From Salvia splendens (lineage: Eukaryota > Streptophyta > Magnoliopsida > Lamiales > Lamiaceae): a stretch of DNA of 64,000 nucleotides. The DNA lies in the NCBI RefSeq assembly GCF_004379255.2, contig NC_056039.1, positions 26,859,883 to 26,923,882 on the forward strand, read 5' to 3'. The notes beneath the pieces were generated by a model, which ran no database searches, was not told the origin of the DNA, and saw only the letters and a program-made list of their open reading frames with translations. Each line of letters opens with the position of its first letter. The first letter of the stretch is position 1. Position numbers and translations under genes: made by a program. Positions 1-11,400 of this stretch are shown piece after piece.

Positions 1-590
1 GGAAAAATTAACTTAATCTTTTACTTTTTTAGGACGCTTTCGTTTGCGTCCTTTAATTTTAATTGGGACGCTAATAATAAGGATGTTTTTTAAAGCGTTG
101 GTGGTATATTTAGAAAAAAACAAAGTTAGAGTCTTCAATTGCATTAAAAAATGTCTTAAACGGTTTTTTTGGTTGTGGTGATAGCTGATGACACTAGTTA
201 CATCGCCACCATTCACCTCCAAGGTGACCCTCGCCGGAGCGAAAAATAACGGGAAGGATATTACGAATGGCCTGCTCCGCACCGGTGCTGAGCCTCTCGC
301 GTACCCTCCTCCCTGCTTTGCCGGTGGTGGGACATTTTGATCACCCAAATACATAATTTTAATTAATTTCTAAAATTAATCCACAAACAACTATTAAAAC
401 GATATCAATTATCAATCGATCCTTAAGCTCTAATGTTATTATTAGAAAATTTTATCATCAACTAATAATACACAATGGAAACATTGCTCCTATTTTACTC
501 TTTCGCGTGCACACAAAAGCAACAAATAAGTCTCACATAATAAACCTAATTATCTTATTTGCACATTGACTGAGAAAGACGGGTTAATTT
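1..590. other. Intergenic; one unrecognised open frame
   Basis: A 113-codon open frame runs on the minus strand from 354 to 13. Its N-terminal part lies in a locally GC-rich stretch (about 190-340) and its C-terminus is basic (GRKRKRPKK). I do not recognise a family, and composition changes abruptly within the frame, so it may be an exon fragment, a transposon scrap or chance. The rest is AT-rich without visible features up to the TRIM element. Confidence 0.2.
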
Positions 591-969
591 TGTTAAAATT
601 CTAATATCTTGTCTCGCACCGGCTTGGTGATGATCCTATCTCTTCTATATAAGTGTGGATAACCCTCCCCTTATGAGGCCTTTTAAGGGGTGAGTGGCTC
701 ATTTCTAATATGGTATCAGAGCGGGCCCAAGTCGATGATGGAGTTTATTTTCTTTATCTCTTCTCTTGCCTACCCACGTGATGGAAGTCCGATGTGTCAT
801 TCCGGCCCACACGTGAGGGGGCGTGTTAAATTCTAATATCTTGTCCCACATCGGCTTAGTAATGATCTTATTTCTTCTATATAAGTGTGGATAACCATTC
901 CCTTCTATATAAGTGTGGATAACCCTCCCCTTTATGAGGCATTTTAAGGGGAGTGGCCCATTTCTAATA
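591..969 (+). mobile_element. Complete TRIM (miniature LTR retrotransposon)
   Basis: Two near-identical direct repeats flank a short non-coding core. LTR1 spans 591-710 and LTR2 824-969; both start TGTTAAA and end TTTCTAATA. Directly after LTR1 is TGGTATCAGAGC (711-722), the classic plant primer-binding site complementary to the 3' end of initiator Met-tRNA. Directly before LTR2 is a purine-rich tract, GTGAGGGGGCG (813-823). The element is bounded by the perfect 5-bp target duplication AATTT (586-590 and 970-974). LTR2 is longer because it carries a second copy of a roughly 26-bp segment (CTTCTATATAAGTGTGGATA...), so the LTRs diverged after insertion. There is no gag or pol. Structure and size fit the TRIM class, which depends on proteins from autonomous elements. 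The LTRs hold TATATAAG, a plausible promoter box. Confidence 0.9.
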
Positions 970-974
970 AATTT

Positions 975-2522
975 CATTGACACATGTTTGTCATGACTCA
1001 TGTCACCTAATTTTGATTCAAATGATAAGTAAAAATAATTTATTAGTATTAACTTAGTAGCTATAGTATGGCCGTCCGAAGCAATATTTATAAATAATTT
1101 ATTACTAGTATTAAATAGTAGAATGGCCGTTCACAGAAATATTTATAAATAATTTATTATTAACTAGTATAGTTAATTGAAAATTTTGAAAGAATAAAAT
1201 CCAAAACCCTTGCAAGCGTTTGGCATGCTTTTTGCTTTTAAACCAAACTGAATTTTGATCAAGTGAGTGAATTGTAGATTATAAATTTGAGTTTTGAAAT
1301 TTTGCCACATCACGTCAGTGTTTGTGATCGTCAATTTTCAATTAGTCTATTCACTTAATTTAAATAAAATAAAATAGTGAAAATGATAGTACTTATATTA
1401 GCATCAAGAAATTTATCACGCGTGCAGTTATGGAGCAGACACACACTCCAAACATAAACAGGTTGAAAACAATTTAAAACTAGCCATTGAAAATAGATAA
1501 ATAATAATGTCAATATAAATATTATCTGGCCAATTAATTATATGATGGCCGGTTATTAAATACTATAATTGAAGGTTGATGGTGAAGTGGAATACCATGC
1601 AACGACGTCACTTTCTTGTTTGAAGACAATAATAATTTGTTGATAAAGGTCGGTGTCAAACTTCTTTTTCACCAAACTATTTGTTTTTTTTTTACTAAAT
1701 TTCGTCTGGTCTTAACTATTCAATCAATCATATTTTTAGAATTAAAGTAATTCTCATATTTATTTGAGAAGGATGAAACAAAAATTTGAAATTGTTCGTT
1801 TTAATTAATATAGAACTCGGAGTAATCGACTTTGGGGAAATTAAAGTCAAATTGCTAAAAGAAATAAGAAAATCCAACATTCCAAGTATATTTTGCAGTT
1901 AACCTAACTTTCGAAACTTGCATGGTAATTTTGAACATTTAATTTGCTTTTAAAACATGGAATAAAACTACATTAGCGTCTTCTTCTATTTGCTCATTTC
2001 GATTATTTTGCATTCACGGACATGGTGTATATAATGCACCAACACATATGAAAGGTGAAAAAATCACTTTGAAGAGTCAAATACCAATCCAATTCAGAAA
2101 CAAATTTTATTAAAAAAATAAAATAAAAGTATTCAGTTTGTCTTTTTAGAAAATCATAATCTAGTCTTTTGAGGCTTTTATTTCCTTATATACAAGCTAA
2201 CAAAATAAGTAGAGTATGTAAATATATCCTAAAAATTGAACTATCATCTGCAAGTTATTAGAGTCGTATTTTATTTTAGATTGTTCCAAGTTACTCGAAT
2301 CATTTCCTTTGATGGCAAAAAATAAAATATTTAATCTCACTTACTTTATTTTCTCTTATACTCTTCTTTTTCTTCTTTTTCACACTTTATCATGTCTCGT
2401 ACTTTATTTTATCTCCATTTAACCCACTAAACACAACTTTTTAAATATTATGTCGAAAAGAAATAACCCACGGGCCACGGGATACTAAACAAAAATTCAC
2501 CATCTTGAATGTCAACTAAAGT
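975..2522. other. AT-rich intergenic DNA with a short direct repeat
   Basis: No gene is visible. Around 1064-1171 a segment containing ATGGCCGTYC followed by ATATTTATAAATAATTTATT occurs twice in direct orientation at a spacing of about 55 bp. The remainder is A+T-rich with scattered TAA and TTA runs and no reading frame of note. Confidence 0.5.
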
Positions 2523-2952
2523 TGAGGCCATCTACATCTTGAATTTTAAGTTCATATTAATTATAAATATAAACATTATATTCAAATTAATGATAACAAA
2601 ATATAAACATGCTATTAGGAAAAAAAAGAATGCAATAAATTAAAACAATTATAAACATAAAAAAATAAAAGAATATGGAATTAGGTTTTGAATTTATAAT
2701 TTTTTATTTTAAATATAAATTTTAATAATAAAAAATAAATTTTGATAGTTAAGTACTATCTAATTATAAATATATACTGCTATAATTTTAAAATTGGGAA
2801 AAACAAAGCCCACTCAGAGACCCGCGAGTGGGCTTCATGGTGGCTTCCCATTGACCGAAAAGGGGACAGTTACGTTCTTGTTCCATTACTTGGCTGAGGG
2901 ACAGACGGGGGGGATGGGACGGGACACATCCTTGCGTTGTGGATGCTCTGAG
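2523..2952. mobile_element. Possible PIF/Harbinger-like MITE
   Basis: The right edge reads CGTTGTGGATGCTC (about 2935-2948), which matches the usual end of plant PIF/Harbinger-type MITEs (GAGCATCCACAAYG on the other strand). A weaker counterpart, GAGGCCATCTACATCT, begins at 2524. The right-hand 140 bp are GC-rich against an AT-rich background and include GGGACGGGACAC-type words. The left boundary and target duplication are uncertain. Confidence 0.35.
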
Positions 2953-3811
2953 TGATCCTTAGTTTCTAACATCTCAAAGTATTGTGAACAGAGAAGAATT
3001 ACAAATCATACGCACCAAAAGAGTAAAAAAATGAATAGATTTCTTCAAGCCGCGAAGAGATGCAAGGGGCCTTAATTATATACGGAGTACAATGCTGAAG
3101 GAAAAGCGAGGAGCTACTTTCGTATTTGAATGCTAGGGATGCCTTTCATCTGCAGTTTTACGGAAGAGTGCATGAGGCTTCTCTAGGCCGATAGGCGATA
3201 GGTGCTGCAAATTTGTTCACCAACTCCACCGGTGTTGTTTTGTCTCTGTCAATGGCATTGATCGAGTTGTAATAACCAAGCCAAGGTTGATAAGCTACTA
3301 GGAGTACTTCTTTGGCATTATGTCAATCTGGTTATTTTCTCTTGCATCTTCTGCATTGTTGCAATTATGGTGGCTATGTGACTAAATGATCTTTAGCCAG
3401 TTTCTTTTCAAGCCATATAACCTTAAACCTTTGGATGACTGTGCTGTGATATAAGTAGTATTTGGATTTAGGTAATGACCTATCAAACATGTAACATTCC
3501 TACATAGAAAGGAGACATAAAATCCTATGAAAATAAACTTCGTAGAGAAATCACTATACCATATCTATCATTTTATAATTATATATATCATGCCTCAAAC
3601 ATAGGTTTTGAAATCCATTTACGTTTGAAGTTATTGGAATTGGGATTAATTGTCTATAAATATATGGACCATATCTAAATTTTGCTTTCAAACCAATTTC
3701 CTTTACATGGTAAAAAACTACTACTTGAGTTTATAATTTTTTTGAATTTGACATAAGTCTAATTTTCATTGGCAATAACTCAATTTTTAAAGTTCGATAA
3801 ATAATCCAAAG
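2953..3811. other. Intergenic, no recognised feature
   Basis: I see no supported coding region, RNA gene or clear transposon end here. The sequence is moderately AT-rich and grades into the repeat family that starts near 3812. Confidence 0.4.
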
Positions 3812-5160
3812 GTACCTATAGAACCTCTCAGTGAAAACTTTCAAATGCTACATATAGTGTTGGATGTCAATCTTCCAGTGATAAAAAAAGATAACGAAAA
3901 TTAATGTCACAAAACAATTCCTAGTAATAATCTCCCTTAGTCGTAAAAGCCAAGGTGAGATGAATTATTTCAATACATTAAAGTGGTGTTCGGTTTTCTT
4001 AATAAAATAATATTAAGATATAATCTAAGATTGAATTGTGAGATTATTTTAATCATATGAGATTAATTATGACTAATTATCCCATGATTATCCATCTAGG
4101 ATTGAGTTGTGGGATTGAATATCATGAAACCAAACCCACTACATATTTAATTTCGGATACAATATTGCAAATCGAACACCTCATAAGAAATAAGCACACC
4201 CCAAATAAGGAAGAGAAAAATAATACGAAAACTTAGCATTGGACAGAGATACCCATGGAAAGCCCTCGGTGAAGCTTTCTAATGGTATAGTAATGGATTT
4301 GATCATCAAAAGTGATGAGAAAACAGCATGAAATTTGTTGTAACAAAACTATGCCTTTTTTGTTATCTGTCTCCATACAGAAGGAAATCGACATTTATTG
4401 AATAGCACAAATTCTAATTTTATTGCAAAAAGATGAGAGGGCTAGCTATTTCCCAGTCATGAAGAAAACTATACGAAAACAAGCTAGAACACTAGACAAA
4501 GGTATCCATTAAAAGCTCTCAATGAAAGCTTTCTGATGGTACATATCATGTTGGATTCTAAATTTCTAATCATTTAAAGTGATGAGAAAATAACATGAAA
4601 ATTCTTGCAGAGAAAAAATTCCTAATTTGTTATCTATCATCATACCAAAGGAAGTCATCACAGATTGAAAAACACAAACTCAATTTTCATTATGATTTTC
4701 CTTAAGTGCAAACAAAGAGAGTGGTACTTCCAATTCTTTAGTAATGAAGCAAGCAAACAATAAAAAGATAAACACCATGTTAGAACATTAGACAAATGTA
4801 CCCTTACAAAGCTCTTGATGAAAGTTTTCCAATAGGAAGTCAATTAAGATTGAAAAACACACATTCAATTAAGATGGAGGAGAACTTCCAATTGATTAAC
4901 AAAGAACACTGCAAGTAAAGGTGAGAAAAACAATAACATGTTAATACAACGTTACGACACCCATGGAGAGCTCATGATCACAGCTTTCAAATGGCACCTA
5001 TAATGTTTGATTTTGATAATCAAAAGTGGTAAGAAAATAGCAAGAGAGTCGTTGTTATCAAAATTATGAAACTATTTATAATTTAAATTTCCATCTTTAT
5101 ACAAAAGGAAGCCAACAAAGATTGAAAAGCAAAAATCCAATTTTAAAGATAATAATCTCT
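3812..5160. repeat. Degenerate direct-repeat array, about five units
   Basis: A composite phrase recurs in the same order and orientation: an ACCCATGGA-like start, AAAGCTCTCNRTGAAAGCTTTC, AATGGTACATAT, ATGTTGGATT, AATCAAAAGTGATGAGAAAA, TAGCATGAAA, and then CCATACAAAAGGAAGTCA and GATTGAAAAACACAAA. Units begin near 3812, 4248, 4500, 4796 and 4955. The 4500-4795 unit is close to complete at about 296 bp; others are truncated and the first is separated from the second by a MITE. No coding capacity is evident. It may be an old tandem satellite or a repeat-bearing non-autonomous transposon. Confidence 0.6.
3985..4180. mobile_element. Candidate hAT-type MITE, 196 bp
   Basis: Terminal inverted repeats GGTGTTCGGTTT (left) and AAATCGAACACC (right; reverse complement GGTGTTCGATTT) bound an AT-rich non-coding body. 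The GGTGTTCG end is common among plant MITEs. It lies inside the surrounding repeat array and separates its first two units. I cannot make out a clean 8-bp target duplication. Confidence 0.5.
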
Positions 5161-5365
5161 CTTACAACCAATTTAGTTAAAAAGAAGCACTCCTAATATT
5201 AGTGGATGCTAGAAATGTGGAATCAGTTGCAATCAATCAAACTCCAATTCATCCAAGTAAGAGATGCAGGCCAAGTTTTGGAAGCAGAGAATACAATACA
5301 ACAGCCATGAATTTGGATTAGATGGCAAAATTCGCAAAAAGTAGACCTAACCAGAATGGAGGGAA

Positions 5366-5860
5366 TCATCTGATTTTGTGAAGAATGTCGGAGATGAGCT
5401 TGTCCATGTCGAGGGCCCTGAGCGGCGGAAAGGGCCTCTTCATGTCCAGCAAGCTGACGAAGACCTCTCCCCCTTCCTCGCGAATCTCGAAGCAGCCCCT
5501 CCTCGGCTTCTCCCCGTTGACCACCACGTTGACTCCGGTGACCTCCTTCTCAAGCTCCTCCTTCACCTGAATCGCCCTCCTCTTGAACTGGTTGCACTGT
5601 TTGCAGTGCTCTATCACGATTGTCTTCCCGCCTCCCGCTTTCTCCACCGCCTCTCCACCCTCTTCCTCGCTGGAGGCCTTCGTCTTGGTTTCGGCTTTGG
5701 TTTTGGTTTCGGTTTTGGTTTCGGTTTCGGTTTTGGGTTTGGTTTGCTTCTTCTTGGGGGGCTCGGGGTCGGCAACGACGGCGGCGCTGGAGAGGCGGGC
5801 GGACCTCCGGACAACGGGGGCGGCTTCTTCGGGGGTTGTCTGTTTCCGTTTGGGTGCCAT
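5366..5860 (-). CDS. Selenoprotein H-like protein (Cys form)
   Basis: An uninterrupted 164-residue frame starts at the ATG at 5860-5858 and ends at a stop at 5368-5366. Residues 1-65 are basic and disordered: PKRK (3-6), an RRSARLSS segment (18-25), PPKKKQTKPK, and an imperfect Lys/Thr/Glu repeat (about 43-61); these look like nuclear localisation and DNA-contact segments. Residues 78-164 match the thioredoxin-like Rdx fold of selenoprotein H: a beta strand (TIVIEH), the redox motif C86-K-Q-C89 followed by FKRRA, then a helix, and the C-terminal GEVFVSLLDMKRPFPPLRAL segment. Animal selenoprotein H has Cys-x-x-Sec; here both positions are Cys, as expected in plants, which lack selenocysteine insertion. 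It is probably a nuclear redox or nucleic-acid-binding protein; its precise role is not shown by sequence. It is intronless, and the upstream region carries E2F-like and TATA-like elements. Confidence 0.85.
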   Translation of the reverse strand: MAPKRKQTTPEEAAPVVRRSARLSSAAVVADPEPPKKKQTKPKTETETKTETKTKAETKTKASSEEEGGEAVEKAGGGKTIVIEHCKQCNQFKRRAIQVKEELEKEVTGVNVVVNGEKPRRGCFEIREEGGEVFVSLLDMKRPFPPLRALDMDKLISDILHKIR

Positions 5861-5916
5861 TTTGAAATTGGAAGGAGGAAAAGGGCAAGTGTGAAAAGGT
5901 TATCTGTTTGATTCCT

Positions 5917-5945
5917 CTAAATAGGCGTATTTCGATTTTCCCGCC
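5917..5945 (-). promoter_or_regulatory. Core promoter elements of the SelH-like gene
   Basis: Upstream of the minus-strand ATG (5860) the reverse complement reads TATTTAG (5923-5917), a TATA-like box, and the plus strand has TTTTCCCGCC (5936-5945), an E2F-type site (consensus TTTSSCGC). A CTAGGGTTTT word, the reverse of a telo-box, follows further out near 5987-5996. E2F sites and telo-boxes are typical of plant proliferation-linked genes; function here is inferred. Confidence 0.45.
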
Positions 5946-5996
5946 ATTTTGATCGTGGGGTGGTTTGAGCCCCTCTTTTCCCCTACTCAAAACCCT

Positions 5997-8330
5997 AGCA
6001 AGAGGGTGGGAGGCTGGCTGGGCTGGGCTGGGCTACCTTCAACAAGGGTACAAAATTGGGTCAGATTAGACTTATCAATTGGGTTGAGCCGGTCCGTCCT
6101 AGCCCTGATCCATCGATGAAATGAATCTGGCTTGGGCTAACCCATTCGTTGAAATAAGCTCCAATTGGGTCATTTTGTAAACCCAAGCACATCCCAAGTC
6201 TAGGCTAGGCCCATTTAGAGCCTAGACCAGGATCAGTCCAAGTTCAGCTAAGTAAAGACTCACCTTATATAATTAATTTTTTAATATAATTAAGTAATTA
6301 AATAAAGTCTTCTCTATTTTATTTTTTCTCTCAACTTCAATCATTAAAATATTATTTTTTCAAAATGAATTCAAAAAAGAAAAGCTAATTGAACTTCAAT
6401 CATTAAAATATTATTTTTTCGAAATGACAGCAAAAAAAGAAAAGCTTTTCAATTAGCGAGGGATTGAGGGAGTATATAATAAACCGCAACATTCACTTTT
6501 CACTGTATTCAATTTTTTTGGTTCCAGAGAGAACGCCCGGTCGGGCGTTTTGTTATTTGCAGATCGTCGCGGTCGAACGTTTTGCACAATTTCTTTATTT
6601 TGCCAATTTTCACTCCAGATATAAAATGGTTCTCACTCATTTTTTAACCATAACTCCCACACCACCAAATTAATCAAGATTTCAAGAGATTGAAGAGGAT
6701 TTGAAGGCAAGGAGCTCCCCCTTTCAAGAGATTGAAGGAGAAGACTCCCCAACATCAATTCCACCTATAGGGAGTTCTTAGTTTCATTTCCATTATGTTT
6801 TGCTTTGTTTCCTTTGTTTTTTCCTTTTGTTTTGTCTTTGAACATGAGTAGCTAGATCTTCTTTAGGGATTTGGTGAAGTTTCAATGGATTGATTCTATG
6901 GTTGAATGCTTATCTATCTTATTTTGTTGGTTTTGTTGACTCTCGAGCTTTCATTATCTAATTGTTTAGCTACCAATTAAATACATCTTTTTGCCTAATT
7001 GTTGTCATTGAGAAATGCATGATCAGGATAGACGTGTAATCAACAACTCTGTGCAACCCATGTAGGGAGACATTAGAGGCCGACCAACGCGTTAGATGCA
7101 CTCGAGAGAGGGTCTAACCAACCATCCCGACTTTCCTAACCACACTTGAGGCCCAATAGATGAGCATGACCCGTAGATGACATCCTTGGTCCCTTCTAAC
7201 GGATCCATTTTCCTATCATTTCCCAATTTTTGTGAAAACCATCTTTTATTTGTTTTACTTAGTTGATTGTCTCTATTTGTTCTTTGTTCTTCGTTTAAGA
7301 AAATCCTAAAACACATTTCCTTATTCTAGATAGTGTTCAAAGTTGTATCGTAATACTCAAACCGGCTTTTTGTCTTCAATGATCGATAATTTTAGCTTGC
7401 CATGTGATACATATTCCGTACATCCGTGGATGACATTTTTATTGCAAAAATAGCATAAGTCAGTTAAGAACAACTTATATCTTGTTTCTTGTCTCACTTC
7501 TTGTCAATGACAGTTTGATTAAAGATATACTGGTTTCTATGATTGATCTAAGGTTGTGCTACTGTTTAAGTCTTTAGATCTAAAATCTTTCGCTCTACTC
7601 ACTACTTTACTATTTTTGTTTGTAGAGTATTACTTTTTCCCTCCGCCATGACTTGTCACTAGTTTTTTCGGTCTGTCCGTCAATAATTATCACACTTACT
7701 TATTACTTATGAACCTACATTCCACTAACTCATTCCTACTCTCATTTTATTATAAAACTAATGTATAAAATTGTGATCCACATACAACTAATTTTATTAA
7801 CATATATTCTAATACATTTATTAAAACATGTGCCGAGTCAAAGTGTGACAATCAATGACAAAAAGGGGGAGGACTTAAGATCTGGTTATTTCTTTCGTAG
7901 ATTTAACTTTATTTTTACATAATCATACATATCCTTTTATTGTTTCTTGTCCTTCTAATCGATTTGTATAGTGAGAGCTAATCTCCTCACCACTTGTCTA
8001 AAAAGTGATCTCAGTTGTAGTGATTTCTAACTGATCAAATCCTTACACAAGAGTATATGGTTAGAAACGCACAGATGCACAGATTTTACTATATCATTTT
8101 TTATAAAAAAAAAATTTAATCAAAAAATGTATCTAATCCAGTCATCATTTATTTGCTCAAAGGCTCTATTAGTGACACCTTCTTCATTATATACGTCGAC
8201 TAATTGTGTGGAAATATAAGCATTTTATAAATAAACAAATTTTTGCACACATTATATGGATGGAAAAGATTGACTAAAATCTACTTTATATTAGAGCAAA
8301 ATTAATATATGTGAGATTTACAAGAGGGGA
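5997..8330. other. Intergenic with repeats and MITE remnants
   Basis: 5997-6245 is rich in GGCTGGGCT and GGGCCC-like words and may be a MITE body. 6333-6450 is a tandem duplication with a 59-bp period (ACTTCAATCATTAAAATATTATTTT...). 6690-7400 contains AACATGAGTAGCTAGATCTT and related phrases that remind me of Ty3/gypsy LTRs, but no paired LTR, primer site or target duplication is visible. 7629-7872 resembles a degenerate Stowaway MITE: the left end has CCCTCCGCCATGACTTGTCAC and the right end GTGACAATCAATGACAAAAAG. No gene is supported. Confidence 0.4.
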
Positions 8331-8460
8331 AAAACCTAACAAACTACAACCACATTGCCAAACCTATGGTTACTACATCTTTTCACATTCAGCCTCAATA
8401 TTTCGAGGAGAAGTGATGAGCAGAATCTGAGGCGGAGCCAATACCATCGTCTTTGTTCGT

Positions 8461-11400
8461 TCAGGCCACCCTGTTGGTGCAGGTCAGGATAACAGCTTTC
8501 AGCTCCTCTTTGCTCAAACAAGTTTCCACCATTACCTGTTTGCAAGTCATGTTTCCTCATTCTATTATCCTCACATTATAGCAAGATCAAGTCATCAACG
8601 AAATAACATCGAATAAAGATACTGAAACAAGATTTAGTAACGGCAAAATCTGCTATTGTTATACATATGTTTCTCATTTACCTAAGTTTCCTTTTTCCTA
8701 AAATATGAAGATATAGAACAAAAATATACCAATGAATAAGATCAAACAATAAAAATTGTCAAGGCTTAACCTCTTGTACTTGATTTCCGGCTCGAGCGAG
8801 CAATTTGTACTGCCTTTCAAACATAGAGGCCATATAAACCTGCATAATAAGCTCACATATCAACCATCTCCAACATAACAAGTCAATCCTTCAAGTGTGA
8901 AAAACTTTAACTTAACAATCACAATTAGGAGCATAAATTTGCATCTTGGATTAATCATTAAACTGAAAATGCGGTAGATTATTTAGTCTTTAATGTTTTT
9001 ATTTATCCAAGATATCACCTAAAGTAAATGCTCCCTAAAAGGATACAAGTACTATAGTAATAGGCTATTAGCACAACAAAGATTTGTGTAGTAGGAATGA
9101 TAAGAAAAAATCAATAATTCAAAATTATTTGACAGAAATCAACAAATTTAATACTAGCTTTAATGATCAGCTTGATTAACTTCACCTGAAAAGTAGGTGC
9201 CAAACCCGGGCTCAAAAAGTACCGTCCTTTTGACACAGACTGGATTCCGTCAATCTGCCTCAGTTCTTTCATCAGCGACTCAACCTCGACCCACTACATG
9301 GTTTCAGAATAATGTATTTCGCTAGGTGAAGATGCGGTAGGCAGTTAGAAATTGCCAGTGTTACAAAAAATTAGATATAACCTCGGAATTTGCCTCAGCT
9401 ACTTCGAGTCTACCATCCAAAGTATTCTGATCACCAACCACAGCCTCCAAGGTCTCCATCAAAGGATCTGGCTGCCACGAGAAAAGATGAGGGCATTCTT
9501 ATTAGTAACAACTTTAAACAACAATGTGCCGTTAACAAGGGACAGTAGTTACCATTACTTCCTTTAATGACAAAAATATACGTTCAAGAGAAAAATCCAA
9601 TTGATGGACTTTGGCATCAACAATCTGCAATCCAACAAGGTATGGGGACAAGAAAGGTCATATTTCTAGTAAAATGGACGTGAAGGATCGATACTTAGTC
9701 TTTTACACTACATACCTGGCCAACTTTGAAGTATGATGCAGGGTCCAAGGTGGCATCCCAAGAAACTTCTGTCTGGTGAATAAGCGCAGAAACCCCTTCA
9801 ACCTAGGTAAAGATATTCATCAATTATAATTATCCATCAATTATAGATATCCATAACGAATAATAGACCCTTTAGCTATTTCAACCGCTAATTATTTTGA
9901 AACTGCAAAGTTAACATTACACACTCAAAGCTCAAAAACCATAAGATATGTTGACCTTCTATAGAAGATCATGGATGCATATCGAACCAACTCAAAACCG
10001 AAAATAAACACTGAACTTGGCCTAAGCTATGATGGTAATTTGATTGGTCAATGTTTTATTTCCAGTGTATAATCGAATACACAACATACTTAAATAATGT
10101 CTTATCAGGTCTCAAATGAATTCTGAAAAGTCATCTCTGGAGAATTTATTTTGGTTGGAATTGTTAAACTAAATATTAGTATGTCTTTAAGTTCAATATT
10201 ATTTTCTGTAATTCTAAAACAAGTCCAAAATTGCACAATGAAAATGGAAGTCCAACCAAAACTGTTCTAGTTTCTTTTAACAAACTAAAACCAAAACTCT
10301 GAGCCAATTCAATCAGGTCATTACAGTTATTTGCTTCATCCGGAAAATATAAAATACTAATTCGAATATGTTTGTTGGAAATAGTATTAGTTAAAACCAA
10401 CCAAATGGCCAGAATCCTAACCTGTCAGCCTAGTGTAAAAAGAACACTTCATTTACCTCAACAAAGACACCGAAGTATGTAATCTTTTTAATGCAGCACT
10501 TGACTATATCTCCAACACTCAGACGTGCCTGAAATGCAGGAATGCATAAGGTTCCGGATATTTAGTAGGACATCGAATCACGCATACTCTTCCATACTTC
10601 ATAGGAACTAAAAATTGTTGGGACCTTTTTCAGGATCTTACCATGAGTTCTCTCTTCTTTTCAACTAATTCTTCTTTCTCTTTTGGTTTTATGGAAAATA
10701 TTAGCCTCCGAGAATTTCTGTCAGCCAATACTACTCCCACGTAGATTCTCTGCAAGTCCAGGCCCCAGGGACATTAGGTAAAATGTACTGTAATAAAAAT
10801 GAAAGGAGAGGCTTTTTGGCATGAATCTCGTCATCCAAACCTGACCAACAAAGGACGATAAGAATTTAAGTTTCTCTTGGTCATAGAGCATAAGAAGATC
10901 CTCCAATTTCATATCTTGTGTCAATGCCTCATCAGTCTTGCTATCAATTTCTGAACTTTTCACAGACTCGGGAGAATCCATCACGCTACTAGCTTCATAC
11001 TTCCCAATTATGCCCAGGTTCTGCCTGTAAAGGGATGGATCTAAACCTTTTCTTCTCAACCAGGACTCAAAAGCTAAGAATTTCCATCTAGCAGCAAGAT
11101 TACGATATGGTAGAAAACCAATCAAGGAGCCAAATGATACCTGTAAGCAAAACAAGAAACAAAAATACTTACAGCTGAACTACGAGTATCGACATTATAA
11201 ATATCGTTCAAGCTAGAATAACAATTTAACCCACAACGAATCCTCTAGTACTGGCGCTGATCAATTCCACTTCTTCTCTTTCTCCAGTCTTAACCAGCTG
11301 TTCTACTCTAGTCCAGTCATCTTCCTCCCGTTCCTAGATTAGTAGGGCAGTCGGAAACAATCAGATCCCAAATGTAAGTATGTAACAATCAGGAATACTG

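Noticed and set aside
13..354. 113-codon minus-strand frame as a real gene
   Set aside because: No recognisable domain, abrupt composition change and no splice or promoter context; kept only as a low-confidence note.
705..1001. 98-codon minus-strand frame
   Set aside because: It lies across the TRIM core and second LTR, and its codons are explained by those repeats.
5378..5911. Long plus-strand frames across the SelH-like gene (177, 103 and 81 codons)
   Set aside because: They are mirror frames of the Lys/Thr/Glu repeat (Gly/Phe or Val/Leu repeats on the other strand) and have no family features; the minus-strand frame carries conserved motifs.
6690..7400. Solo Ty3/gypsy LTR
   Set aside because: Some phrases look familiar, but no paired LTR, TG...CA borders or target duplication could be shown.
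8336..8560. 74-codon minus-strand frame at the end of the S1 gene
   Set aside because: The real last exon (8535-8461) uses another frame that joins in phase and stops at 8461.
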